From Xiphias gladius (taxonomy: Eukaryota; Chordata; Actinopteri; Istiophoriformes; Xiphiidae), in contig NC_053418.1 in NCBI RefSeq assembly GCF_016859285.1, positions 5,502,521 through 5,566,520 of the forward strand: DNA of 64,000 nt. The letters run 5' to 3'. The number at the start of each line of letters is the position of its first letter. The first letter of the stretch is position 1. Below the pieces are notes generated by a model, which was not told where the DNA came from, made no database searches, and saw only the letters and a list, made by a program, of their open reading frames with translations. The position numbers and the translations under genes were made by a program. Below, one piece after another: positions 37,563 through 49,564 of this stretch.

Positions 37563-37816
37563 TAATATTATTTTTCAAACAGGGTTGTGAATTTTTTGTG
37601 AGCTTATTTCTGTGATTAATTTGTTTGTACAGCATTTTGAATATGTTGCTCTGATACAGAGATTAATGCAGTAAATGAAGCTGTTTGATCAAAAAAAAAA
37701 AAAGATTGTTGCCTTGTTTTGCATGGGGGAACAATGTCTTCGGTAACTCTAAACGTACTCCTTATTCATAGGCCTACGTAGATCTCCACCCTGTATTGTA
37801 CACATAACATGTACAG

Positions 37817-37822
37817 ATTAAA
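37817..37822 (+). terminator. possible polyadenylation signal ATTAAA (vsig10)
   Basis: First ATTAAA-type hexamer that I can place after the stop codon on the plus strand. The AT repeat makes the true 3' end uncertain. Confidence 0.3.
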
Positions 37823-38079
37823 TGACTGATCCCGGTCAGGAATGCGACTCTACAATGGACCCGTCTTAAAAACGTGGTGGAGTCAGTTTTGTCATTCATC
37901 TTTTGTTATGTGAGAAAACAAGCGAAACTCAGTTTTTTTTTTTCCCCAAATCCAGCCGAGTTTACATGAGGTCTGGTGAGGGTGAAACATCACTCTACTT
38001 TTGACTCGGTATGTCACTACCGGTATGACTTTGTTCTTTGTAAATGTTTGAACTAGGGATTGGCGATTTCACGATAACA

Positions 38080-38390
38080 CTTTCTACTGCAACTGTTATC
38101 ATCGTCGAACGAATTTATTAATCATTCAAGACAGTTCTCCAGCAAAAATGCCAAACGTTTCCTTGTCCCAGCTTCTCAGTTGTTGGACTTTGATGCTTTC
38201 CTTTTGTCTTAGGCCCTAGTTAGGTGAACACTATGGGGTCTGGACTGTTGTTCAGACAAAGCAACCAATTTGAAGACATGACCTTGGGCCTCAGGGAGTT
38301 GGAAAGGACATTTAATAGACCAAATGATTCATCGAGGAACTGCAGATGCAATGGTAATGAAAATAATACTTAGTTGCACCCCTGAAATTA
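38080..38390 (-). repeat. dispersed repeat copy, family A, reverse orientation
   Basis: Carries AAAAATGCCAAACGTTTCC, AGCTTCTCAGTTGTTGGAC, CAATTTGAAGACATGACCTT and TTTAATAGACCAAATGATTC, and ends CTTAGTTGCACCCC. These are family A blocks in reverse. It lies between vsig10 and wsb2. Confidence 0.7.
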
Positions 38391-39399
38391 ATAGAAGGAT
38401 GTTTGAAGTGGATTACAACACTTAATTCAAAGTAGAGAATGCTTTATTGAGTGAAATACTCAAAACCAAATGCCATTTTCATGGCTGCACTATTACATCA
38501 TATGGAAATGATCTATATGTTTTAATAATAATAGTCATAGAATTAGTCAGAATGTGTATATAGCACTTTTAAGTGAAGTCACTGTAACCATAAAAATATT
38601 TTTTAAAAAACAAGGCAAGTTTTTTGTAATGCACATTTCATACACGAAGGCCAACAAAAGTGCTTTCATAATGCATTAGAACATAAAGAGGAGAACCAGC
38701 ATAAAATGTTTACTATGCAAGTTAAAAGGATAAAAAAAAACTTTTATAATAAATAAAAACGGCAAATAAAAGCAAGTCGGATCAAGATCTAAGTGTAACA
38801 TAACAAGGGGCTCAAGATCCATTTATGGGCAGCGGAGAATCTAAGTGTTTTAGTCTGGATCTGAAGGTAGAGGCCTGAGGAAATGACCACGACAGTTGGC
38901 GAACCAGCTTGAATTTTTTTGCTGTGTTTTTCAAAAAAAAGGGTGGTATGCAGCCCTTTGTTACCGGTTGGACATAGCTGTGAAATATTAATCCGGGGTC
39001 CGAGATTCAAACCCGAGGTTTTTGACTCGGCTTCTGCTTTTCAAAGTCAAAAGGGTACAGCTGAGACACATAGTCAGGGTTACATAATATGTGAAATATG
39101 GTTTGGGGAATCATTTAACACACTTTTCTCTGTAGTTCACGCTGACATTTTGACATAGTTTGTATGTTTTGTTATTCTTTTAATAACATTTTCTAATATA
39201 GTTGTCTTGTCAAGAATCTAAAGTACTATTCTTAATTTGAGCTACCAGAGCTGGCTGTCTTTTTTTTTTAAATAATGACAACACCGGATAACCGGATGAG
39301 ACCACGTGTGCCACCACCGCTCTTTAATAGCGCAAAACCGAGAGGATGAACGTGCATTATAATGTGATGCGGGGGGGGGGGGGGTTAAGGCTGAGGGCG
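38391..39399. other. vsig10-wsb2 intergenic region
   Basis: AT-rich sequence with no supported gene. The frames over it are short and show no protein-like pattern. Confidence 0.6.
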
Positions 39400-39706
39400 G
39401 TTACGTAAGACAATGAACACGTGACTAAGTGGGGGGGGGGCGGATTTAGCCAATGGCACAAAGTGAGTCGGACATCCGGAAATCAGCTGAACATTGTGTT
39501 TCCCAAACCGTGCGTTCTTCGCTGAGCGGGACGCGGCCACCGGGGACACGGGGAGTCCCAGCTCTCTCCGGGCAGATTTAAATGGCCGGCCGGAGTCACA
39601 CGGGAGATAGACTCGGGAGGTCGGCGACAAAGCGGAGAATGTGAAGAAGAAGAAGAAGAAAAACAACAACAACAACAACGAAAAAGGAACAACACAAAAA
39701 AACCCG
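39400..39706 (+). promoter_or_regulatory. wsb2 promoter and 5' UTR
   Basis: CpG-rich, with an E-box CACGTGAC at 39418-39425, a G-rich GC-box-like run ending GGGGCGG at about 39437-39443, and a CCAAT box at 39450-39454. There is no TATA box. The 5' UTR has GAA and CAA runs at 39643-39680 and an AUG-stop element at 39639. Confidence 0.6.
39639..39644 (+). promoter_or_regulatory. minimal upstream ORF (ATG-TGA) before wsb2
   Basis: An ATG followed at once by TGA, 68 nt upstream of the wsb2 start codon at 39707. Such start-stop elements can hold up scanning ribosomes. Whether the mRNA includes it depends on the true transcription start. Confidence 0.55.
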
Positions 39707-42700
39707 ATGTGCTCCACGGAAAACAACGCGGAGCTGCTGCCGACGTGTAAGTGCTTTTTATGCATAATTGTGTTGCCATCGCAACCCCCCGTAACCAGGC
39801 GGCGGTCTGGAGGTGACGTGCAACCGAGCGAGGCGGGCGGTGCGGCATATAGATGGGCCAAACGACCTGCCCGTCGGTGTCGTGGGAGGGGGGTGACTCA
39901 ACCGTTGTCGACCGTTGAATTCATGTTGCCTTTGCGTCCTCCCGCAGCCTCCGACCCGGCTCTCATCCTGGAGCTGAAGACCAGGCGTCCTCCGTCCTTG
40001 GTGGGCCGGGCGGGCTGTGAGACCTGGAGCGTGGACTTCTCCCCGGACGGAGCCTGGTTCGCCTGGTCGATGGGACACGGCATCGTCTGGGTGGTCGCCT
40101 GGCCCCTCGACTCCGAGTAGGTTTCAACTACGCGTACATTTAATCGGCGCCTGATCCGTCCGGGTGCCCCTCGTACGTTCGGGCTCGCGTCAAAGGCGCA
40201 GGCGTAGCTCGGCGGCTGGTTCTCCGGTGAGAAATCCATCCACACCGGGATAAAACTAGAGCTGCAACCAACAATTATTTATTTTTATTAATTAATCGTT
40301 TTCTCTAGAAATTGTTTTTCTCGCTTTTGTCCGACCGACAGTCCCGAACACAAAGATATTCAGTTTACTCTGTGACAGAGATAAGCAGCAAACCGTGTCA
40401 TTTCAGAAGCTGAAACCTGAGAATGTGTAAAATGCTTTTTCTCCCTTTTTTTTTTTTTTGCTTGAAAAATGACTAAAATGATTTATCGATTATCCAAAGA
40501 GTTGCCGATTATTTTTCTGTTGATCAGCTAATTGCTTAATCAACCCATTTTTTTTTTCTCCCCCAGCTCTAAACAAAACAGCCACTAATTTATGACCGAC
40601 TTAATTTTCCAAAGACCTGTTCCAACTCGAAGTCCCCTGTGCTTTGCATAACCCCCCCCCCGGGATGACTGCCACCACCAGATTCTGGGATAGCTTATAT
40701 ATATATATATCATAGAGAGCCAAAGTGTTCAGTGTTCATTATGTAAATAAGACATTATGAAATAAATGGTCATATGAGTACATAAAATCCGTTTGTTCGC
40801 TCATCTAGGTCGAAGCCAAAGTCATTCACTGAACTGTCCAGTTTGTCCTGATAGTCATAGAGATAGTGATGAAAGCTGGCATTGTCAAATTCAACAGTCA
40901 GCTGGGAAAAATGTCATTGTGCAATATAAACAAAACAGACTTAGGAAACAAGAGCTGCTGGAATGATACAGAAATGTGCAGCCATAAACTGCTTTAGTGA
41001 ACGTAAGCAGGATAATGTAGCATTTTCATAATTTTACGTCTGTAAACCACCACAGTGGATTTGAAACGAAGCCATCAAGACGTGATTTAAGCGTAGACTT
41101 TCAGCTTTAATTCAAGGGGTTTAACAAAAAAATTACATTAATTGTTTAGGAGTTACAGCCATTTTTATACATAGCCCCTCATTTTCAGAGGCTCAAAAGT
41201 AATTGGACATTTGACTGGTAATAAGTTTCATGGTCAGGTGTGGCCTGTTCGCTTGTTATTTCATGACAAGTTACGCAGATAAAAGGTCTGGAGTTGATTC
41301 CAAGTGTTGAATTTGTATTCGGTAGGTGTTCATAGGAACTGTCAATATGCGGTCCAAAGAGGTGCCGATGCAAATGGAGGAGGCCATCCTTAGGCTTAAA
41401 AAAACCAGAAAAAACCTGTCCGACACATCGCAGAACCTTTAGGAGTGGCCAAATCAACAAATCGGATTCTTCTTTCTTAACAAGATGGAATAAACCGGCG
41501 AGCTCAGCAGCACCAAAAGGCCTGGAAGACCACAGAAGACAACTACAGTGGATGATGGCAGAATTCTTTCCTCGCTAAAGAAAAACACTTTACAGCATCT
41601 AGCCAGGACAGCAACACTCTCGGAGAGGAAGGCGTATCATTGTCAAAGTCTACAATCAAGAGACGCTGTCGTGAATGTAAATACAGAAGGTTTACCACAA
41701 GGTGCAAACCACTGATAGCACTCGAAGCAAAAAGGCCAGATAAGACTTTGCCAGAGCCCCTCTTAAAAAAACAAAAAAAAACAAAAGCCTGCCCAGTTCT
41801 GGTAGAAGATGAAACCAATATTAACTTGTACCAGAATGATGGGAAGAGAACAGTACGGAGAAGGAAAGGTGCGGCTCAAGATCCAAAGCATATCACATCA
41901 TTGTCAAACATGGCGGAGGCGGTGGTACGGCGTGCGCATGTACGGCTGCCGGTGGAACTGGGTCACTGTTGGTTTTTGATAATGTGGCTGCTGATAGAAG
42001 TAGTACAGGACTATGCTGTCTGCTCAGATTCAGCCAAATGCTGCAAAACCAGTAGGACGGTGCTTCACAGTACAGATGGATAGTGACCCGAAACATACTG
42101 CGAAAGCAACCCAAGAGCTTCTCAAGGCAAAGAAACGGAATAATCCTTCAATGGCCGAGTCAGTAACATGACCTCGACCCAGTTGAGCGTGTGTTTCACT
42201 TACTGAAGACAAAGCTGAGGGCAGAAAGACCCACAAACAAGCAGCAACTGAAGGCAGCTGCAGTAAAGGCCTGGCAAAGCATCTCAAGAGAGGAAACTCA
42301 GCATCTGGTGATGTGCATGGGTTCCAGGCTGCAGGCAGTCACTGACTGCAAAGCATTTTTGTGTGTGTGTGTGCGTGCGTGTATGTATGAATGTATGTTT
42401 GTTTGTTTGGCCAATTTTTTTTTATGCCTCTGAAAACGAGGGACTATGTATAAAAATGTCTGTAATTCATAAAGAGTTAATGTGATATTTTTCTTAAACC
42501 CATTGAATTAAAGCTGGAAGTCTTACACTTCAGTCATGTCTTGATGGCTTCGTTTCAAATCCATTGTGGTGGTTTACAGACGTAAAATTAAGAAAATTGA
42601 GTCACTGTCCAAACACTTATGTACCTAACTGTATTTATTGAATTATTTCACAATTTCATCGCTGTATGAGATATTTTGTTTGTATGTATTCATAGCATTT

Positions 42701-45700
42701 AATTATTTCAGTGTCATTTTTACGGATTGATATCTAACACCTTGGGTTTCCATATCATGTGCTCTTTGCCCCCCCCCCCTTATAACAGGCCTCTGAACAT
42801 CTAACTTTGATTAACCCAGGTCTGTGATTTTTCCAGAAAATAGAGTTCAGGTGCCCTGGAAGGATTTTCCCTTTCCTTTCATCTCCCTGTGTTCATTAGG
42901 GCGGGGTGGTTTGTTTGTGCCAATATGATAGCTGAGTTACGATACCAATTAAGCAAAACAATACTTTTTGGATAAATTAGTTTGGGAAAATATGAACTTT
43001 TTAGCCCCTTTTTTTTTGTGTGTGTAATTTTAACAAAATATTCCTAATTGCTCTGTGCACCAATGTTAAATTAGCACATTTACCTAAATAAAATATAGTC
43101 TAAAGAAGATCTCATCTACATTTAATGCCAAATTTTGAAACTGGACATTGATCAGTACTCTGTCCAATGTATTCATTGCTGTGTTTACACACCAGCCCAT
43201 GGTGATAGTGAAAGTTGGATAAACAAACAGTATGGAGGTAGCAGAGGCGATATTGAGTGACTCAGATCAAATGGGTTTTATTAGCTCGGTCTCTTTTTTT
43301 CAGCTAAATTATAAACCTTGGAACAAAAAAAAATTCAGACTTTCCCAGTTGTATTAACCTCACGGCTGGGTTGTTTACAGCTGTTGTAAATGTGATTATG
43401 ACGTTTCCTACAGCACTTAAAGGCAGCATCGTTTAATCTCCAACTCCAGCTTCACACAGCCCACACATGACGGGTTGTCTTTATGGTATCTGCATACTTG
43501 ACGCCCCTCTCGCCCGCAGAGACAGTCAGAATGGAGAGACCGACCGAGGAGACAAGAGCTTCAGCTGTGGTCACCCAGTGTGGGGCCTCGCCTTCGGACC
43601 CAGACCTCCAAAATCAGTTGCAGCGGCACAGCTGGCTAAAAAACCATCAAAAAGGAACAGCCTTCTCCTGGCCACAGGCTTGGAGAACGGCGTAATCAAA
43701 ATCTGGAACGTATTAACAGGTGAGATCTTTATTTCCGCCGGTGAGGGCTTTATCTGTGCTGCGTTCAGAAATTAAAGTCCGTTAGGCTGATTCTTAAATT
43801 GCTTTCTATGCACGCCTAGGTGATGCTGTGTTTGATCTCCACGGACACGAGGGAGTGGTGAGGGACCTGGTCTTCCCTCAGAACGGGACGCTCACGCTCA
43901 TATCGTCCTCTCGAGACAAAACCTTGAGGATTTGGGACCTGGCTCAGAAAGGTGTGTGTGCAGTCCGCGTGGTGTACGTTAATAACTGATGAAAAGTCCA
44001 CTTCTTCAAACACGAAAGCCTTGAAAGTCATTTCACAAGGGTATCGTTTTCGCCTCCTCTCGTGATAGCATAATTTCGAGTGGTGTTCACAAACAACCCT
44101 TACTAATGTGACTGGTGTTTACTCGTCATAAAGAAATGAAAACATACTGTTTCATGGGTAAATAGTTTAAGGAAATAGCAGTTGCTCAAATTCCGGGCGG
44201 ATATTACTGAAAGATATTGTCTGTCTTTTTATTTTTCTTTCGTTTAGGTGTGTGTTTTGCCTAATTTCATTTCGTGTCCAGTCCTGTAGACCATTTCCCA
44301 AAGCTTATCATATGTTCTTATATTGATATGCAGTCTTTCATGCAGCCAATGGTTTAATTTAAGGTACAAGATTCAGCTCAGAGGCTTGAAACTTCCCATC
44401 CCAGAACACATTCTTAATAACCTTTTTTTTGTTTGTTTTTGGTCGAAGTAACATCACCAGGCTCACCATCCAGAAACTCTTCTCGATGGTGAGTTGAAAG
44501 GCGTGTGTGAAGACCTGTCATTCAAACCTTGACATTTAGCTTCTGTAACGAAATCTCTGGTCCAGCTTGCTTTTTTCTGGAGCTTTCAATTGCATCTCAC
44601 AACCTCAACAGTCTTCAAGCTCAAACCTTTATTATGCATGAATCTACTAATGTCACATTACACGTGTACGGTGTTGCTTCAGTATGGTTCTTACTCGGAC
44701 AACTCGCCAGATCTCAGAGCATATTTCTGTATCTCAGCTAAGAAAAAAAACAAAAACAAACTAAAGGTGTGACATGTTCACCCAGAAGCTTCGCTAAAAT
44801 AGTTTCAAGACTCTGCAAACTGAATTTCCCGCTGACTGAAACCAGTGGTTGCCTGGATGTTGGAAATCGGTCTAAAGTCTCATGGTATGCTTCAGTCAAT
44901 TGTGAACTATGACTAAACAGACTGTGCAATTTAAGGTTTTTAAATCTGGGTTGTTTTTTTCCCCTGTTTCTTTCTGTGTATTCATCACTTCACATCTGTG
45001 TTTTAACACAGTGGCGAAGTCCAGCCAAGCTAAACCTTCTGTTCGAATGGAAGAGGTCAAAGCAAACAAACGCTCATGTTTACACACACACTGGGGTCAA
45101 AGTCTCCACCACGTCAGGAACTATATATTTAGTGTTTTGTTTTTTGTTGTTGTCTTTTTTTTTTTTTGTATTCAGTGATGCTTTATAGTCCATCTCATTC
45201 AGTTCACATTCCATTACACTCTGTCTTCTATGTGTTGTAGGTAAAAAGGTGCAGGTGCTTTCGGGCCACAAGGACTGGATCAGCTGCTGCTGCGTGTCGT
45301 CGGACTGCAGCATGATTGCGTCCGTCGGAAGATTTGACAGAGTGAGTGATATCATCGTAAACGTCATAAAAGCCAGACTTTGCAGTACAGAAACACAGAA
45401 ATGTGCATCGTAAGCAATGCTAAACGACCGTATTTGTTTTGTGCCTGTGTTATTTCTATGTACTTTTTCTGTTTTATAAACTTGTTAGAGTTCAAAACTA
45501 CGATTCTTCTAAATGCCCCAAATCTCCAAGCTGTCTGAAATCTTTCTGACAGAACAAACCTCTGTTTTATCCTCCTCCTTGACCATTTCCAGTCTAGATT
45601 CTCTCGTACGGTCAGTTGTTGTGTGTCAAATCAGTGAATTTAATTTTCCACCAGTAACCACATTCGTGCAAAAAGGGCAGCATCTTAGTTCAGGAGAACT

Positions 45701-48423
45701 AAAAACTCTCCTGTTAAACAACTTTGTTAAACAACTTTTTTTCTTTTTGTTTTTAAACATAGTCCAGCATCAAGTTTATTTTTCAACGACACTGGCATGA
45801 TTCTCAACTAAAGGCAGAGTGATTTTTGGTTTTAACTCTCCCTCTTAAGGGTTTTCCTCGCTGATCTGTTACATGCAAATGTTCAAGGAAAAATTCATTT
45901 TTCATGAGCTACTCGTCCCAAGCCTGTTTTTTCTGATCACGAGTGCAACATTTCCTTTGGCGGCTACTAGTTTTTGGAAGATTTTATCTGCATTAACATT
46001 CGTTTGGTGTTTTGACAAGCGAGGACGAAACTGAAGGTCCAAATGGATTCAACTGTTACATACAGGTCTTAAGACATTTCTTTCCAGTGCAGAGTTTACT
46101 GGTTGGTGCGTTTTGCCAAGTCTGTCACTCCCGGAACGTGCAGTGATCCGTTATCTTCATCTACTCCTGTGTTTAGTTGTTGTGAAACTGACAGAAAGCT
46201 TAGCGGTTTGATTCTTTCTTCTTTTCGTTTGCAGCACCGGGGAGCTCTTTCCCACTCCTGTCAAACTGCTAACTTGACATGTTCTCATTTGCGAGGAGAA
46301 GCAGACAGCATGACATTGTGTCACACCAGACTTTTAAGATCACGGTCACACTTTAAACTGTTTTCCGGTGTTTCAGCCTGGCCTGTTGACATTCAGACGA
46401 GTTAGTATGTGACTCTAGGTCAGACTGCTAGAAGTTTCTAGCATTGCAACTTCTGCAATAATGTTTGTAATGCAGGGTGACTTTGAGCCTTGGTTAAATC
46501 CCTTCTACAAAATTAATTTCAAATTAAAAGCAATCTTTACGGCAAGGCAGAAAGACTCGTTAACCGTTCATCATTTTTGCCTTCATCAGATGGTGTGTCT
46601 GTGGAGTCTCCGCTCATATACGTTCATCAGAAACCTGACAGGAGGGACCCGGAAGACCTTGTACCTACTGTCTTCCTGCGACTTCTCTCCTGACGGGGCC
46701 CTGCTCGCCACCGCGGCCTTCAGTGGCTCCAGCTGGTGGATCGACCTCTGGGACCCGTACACAGCAGAGAAACTGGCCACCCTGGTGTAAGTTTACACTC
46801 AGTTTTCAGTCTCAAAGTTGACGGAATATTTGGTACTGCAAATGAAAGGCATGTGTTACCCAAACCCACAGCTAAGTGGCATCTTAGACCGCACTTTTTT
46901 GATACATGACCACAATAAATAGCACCTTTAGTACTGTAGGTAAACATGTCAAATAACAAACTTGATTTTGCTCTAAGAAATTTGATTTTGAAGTTTACTG
47001 TTTGTATTCATTGTGAACATTCAAGACTTGAACCTTAAGGATTCCTGACTACGGCTACTTTTTACGGTTCAGTATCATCCTTAGAGACTCTTCTCTTTTA
47101 TCCACAGTGACTACTTTGAAGATTACAGGCAAAACCAAATCTCAGCCATACAGTTCTCCCCCAACGGTTTGCACTTGGCCATCGTGACTGATGGCAGGTG
47201 AGCAGTTCACCGGTTCCATCAAAGAAATCTCATGTATTGTTTATAACGTCGTCATTTAATGTTTCTCGCACTGCATGAAATGATTTCAGACAGATGAATT
47301 GTGTTTTGCAGAGCTCTTCGGATCTGGGAGCCGGGAAAGAAAGGGATGGCGATGCAGACGAAAGCAGACCGAGACTCTAATGGACTCTGCTGCATCTACC
47401 ATCCACAAGGGGGAGTGGTTGCCACAGGGTAAAAAAAAAAATCCTCAAGCGTTGGTCACACTTTAAAAAGGCATTAATCGTCAGAGTTCCACAACCTACT
47501 TACCACATGTAGACTCGAAGGATAGCTTTTAAAAAGCTTTAGCTTGCTCCTGACAAGGACAGTGGTTGTATTCAGCTTGAATCAATGGTGGTTGCAGTGA
47601 ATTGCAACAGTAGCTTCAAAAAAAAAGAAAATAGTATGACAATGTCCACAGAAACGTCGCAAACTAGTCCTGCAGCTGAATCCACTTCTCTGCCGTCCTT
47701 CCAAAGGCAAAGTGTGCTGCAAACATTAATCAGTTTGCCGCAGGAACTGACTGAAAATTGACAATTCTTTTGAGCTTTCAACCACATCTCACTACTTTTT
47801 TGTCTTTTTTGTTTTGTTAGATAGTGTGTGGTGGGGACACATTCATCAATCTGACAACACATACACAGCCCCCACAGAAATACGCTGCGAAAAGAGAAAC
47901 GCGCAGTGTTTCATTCATTCGCCTGTAAAAAATGAAGACTGTTTTCAGTCCTTTCTCGTCAGATGTTGGCTCAACTGCTGTCAGTGCTTCTACCTAAACT
48001 GCAACTTCTATTCAATATCTCACATGCAAACAATTAAATTTTTAAAAGACACTGTAACCGGTCAACAGCGTTAACGTCTGCAATTTTCAGTGTAAGCAAA
48101 ATACATATCGTTTTCTGGTTTGCACGTTTTTCTTCAGTTGCAGTGCATCAAGCCCTCCCAGCCGACATATAACCGCAACACTATCTATATCTCCCTCTCC
48201 TGTCAGAACCAGAGACGGCCACGTGAGGTTCTGGAGGGCGCCCAGGACGGTGCCCAGTCTCTGCCACCTGTGCCGATCCATCCTACGCCATTCGGTCTCC
48301 ACCCACCAGATGGAGCCGCTGCCCCTCCCCAAGAGGATCCTGGAGTACCTCACCTACAGAAACATCCCTGAACACCTCAAGACCTGCTGCTCCTCAGAAG
48401 AGGAGGAGGAGTGGGAAGGTTAA
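39707..48423 (+). CDS. wsb2: WD repeat and SOCS box-containing protein 2 (ubiquitin-ligase substrate adaptor)
   Basis: Nine exons: 39707-39746, 39948-40116, 43520-43719, 43820-43951, 45241-45341, 46590-46786, 47108-47197, 47312-47428, 48207-48423. They total 1263 nt, or 420 aa plus TAA (human WSB2 404). WD-repeat blades are seen in CETWSVDFSPDGAWFAWS, GHEGVVRDLVFPQ...SSRDKTLRIWDL, GHKDWISCCCVSSDCSMI, SCDFSPDGALLATAAF and FSPNGLHLAIVTDGRALRIW. The SOCS box follows: a BC box SLCHLCRSIL (L-x3-C-x3-L) and a Cul5-type LPLP motif (EPLPLPKRILEYLTY). Such proteins bring substrates to Elongin B/C-Cullin 5 ligases. After the SOCS box there is an acidic tail (CCSSEEEEEWEG) that the human protein, as I recall it, lacks. 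WSB2 rather than WSB1 is chosen from the N-terminus (LILELKTRRPPS) and from synteny. Intron 2 holds a dead Tc1 element. Confidence 0.93.
40255..40570 (+). repeat. dispersed repeat copy, family A (wsb2 intron 2), best preserved
   Basis: Runs from AGAGCTGCAACCAACAATTAT to CCCCCAGCTCT. It contains TTTTGTCCGACCGACAGTCC, CACAAAGATATTCAGTTTAC, AGAAGCTGAAACCTGAGAATG and GATTTATCGATTATCCAAAG. The ends are short inverted repeats (AGAGCTG...AGCTCT). Confidence 0.7.
41021..42632 (+). mobile_element. Tc1/mariner-family DNA transposon, inactive
   Basis: Inverted terminal regions at about 41021-41192 and 42425-42632 match as reverse complements. For example, TTTACGTCTGTAAACCACCA at the left mirrors TGGTGGTTTACAGACGTAAA at the right, and the GAAACGAAGCCATCAAGAC block is shared. 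The right end closes ...CTAACTG|TA at about 42631. The outer 30 bp of the left end have no counterpart, so the left tip is lost or badly diverged. It sits in wsb2 intron 2 in the sense direction. Confidence 0.9.
41347..42360 (+). pseudogene. decayed Tc1-like transposase
   Basis: Starts MRSKEVPMQMEEAI and continues through several frames: KRRCRECKYRR, DETNINLYQNDGK, DPKHTAKATQELLKAKK and TNKQQLKAAAVKAWQSIS. All three DDE-type positions can still be placed: the Asp of DETN (41808-41810), the Asp before SDPKHT (42079-42081), and the Glu of DPVERVF (42185-42187). The last two are about 35 codons apart, as expected for DD34E. Several frameshifts and an in-frame TAA between the last two residues show that it is dead. 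Confidence 0.88.
43952..46589 (+). other. wsb2 introns 4 and 5
   Basis: Introns 43952-45240 and 45342-46589 flank the 101-nt exon 45241-45341. They hold unique AT-rich sequence. The frames here (for example 45513-45800 and 46103-46405) have no recognisable content. Confidence 0.6.
47429..48206 (+). other. wsb2 last intron
   Basis: Donor ACAGG|GTAAAA followed by an A run, and acceptor CTGTCAG|AACC. I see nothing further in it. Confidence 0.6.
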
Positions 48424-49564
48424 ATATGCACATTAAATACAATGCAGCCGGCATTTACAGCAAGTGATTGTTATACACTGTCTCCTTTTATAAAAACGCC
48501 TTTGTTTGCTGATTAAGAGATGCTTTCACTGCATGCTTTAGCACAGGAAGCATCTCTTAATGTCATCTACTTTAGATGCAACATTCCCGCACAAGGGTTT
48601 CATTTATTGCACTACTAGTGTAGGACGATGCATAAACTCAATGTTCACGGGCTTATTTTGACTTGAATATCACACTTTTATACTGTTAATTTATTGTGTA
48701 AATATCAAATGTATATGTATTTCTAATACCTGTGTTTGTCATCATAAAACAGCACACGCACTACAACTGTACCTGCACATGTTAATATAAATGATAAAAT
48801 CTGGACTTATAGGAAATAGTTTTATTAAACAGATTCAAACATTTACATGTCCAACAACTATTATTCTCACACCAAGGATAGCTGGATTAATCAATGACTG
48901 TTAATTGGTCTGACTCCGATAATCGGAATTTCTGTTTTTCAAGTCCATACGATTACGACATGCGCAGGAGGATGGATCATTTTTGGTGCTAGACCTACAA
49001 ATCAACCGTCTTCCATTTTGCTCAGTTTGCATGCAGATGGGAGTTGCTCAGATAGCTGCTAGCATCTTTGTCCGAGACATCTGCCGCACTGTACATTCGG
49101 TCTGCGGAGCGGTGGTAGGCAACCAAAAACAAAAACTGGTGATTTTACAGATTTCTTATCAGTGAAATCACCCGTTTGGCTGGGGGGGGAATCTACCTAT
49201 TCTCAGCATCATTTCACACCACAGCCACAGGGAGAGAAATAAATGAGTGAATACTATACACTCTTCCAGAAAGGACCGTGGATACAGGAGGTACTGTTTT
49301 AAAAAGGTTTTTAGTTACAGCAACCAAGGAAGCAGGATGGCAGAGAAGGAAATAAAAGACCAGTCTCTCTTTTAGAGGACTAATTGAGTTTTCCGAAACA
49401 CTGCCTGAGTTCTGGATGTAGCAGTACGGTGCACTTGTTTTTTCATTGTGGTACAAACGAGTGATTGTGGCCACTAATGAATTGCTGAAATTTTTTCTCT
49501 TCACATGGCTCTGGTTGGCATTCAAGAGACAGATTTTTGCTGTGGGGTAAAGCGGTTACTGTAT
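48424..49564. other. 3' flanks of convergent wsb2 and rfc5
   Basis: 1.1 kb between the two stop codons, probably made up of the two 3' UTRs. It contains a composite polyadenylation motif at 48821-48829 and no supported gene. Confidence 0.6.
48821..48829. terminator. two-way polyadenylation motif TTTATTAAA
   Basis: Reads ATTAAA on the plus strand (wsb2) and AATAAA on the minus strand (rfc5, TTTATT on plus). It is the best candidate signal for each gene, about 400 bp after the wsb2 stop and 740 bp after the rfc5 stop. Confidence 0.45.

Noticed and set aside
39641..39746. Earlier in-frame start for wsb2 (poly-Lys, poly-Asn leader)
   Set aside because: The upstream frame begins with GTG, not ATG; the nearby ATG at 39639 is in another frame and followed by TGA. 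The ATG at 39707 gives the best N-terminus.
39385..39861. 158-codon minus-strand frame
   Set aside because: Antisense to wsb2 exon 1 and its GAA/CAA-rich leader, with a poly-Phe/Leu stretch from the repeat. No protein features.
41640..42083. 147-codon frame taken as an independent gene
   Set aside because: It is the middle part of the decayed Tc1 transposase, containing DETN and a scrambled segment after a frameshift.
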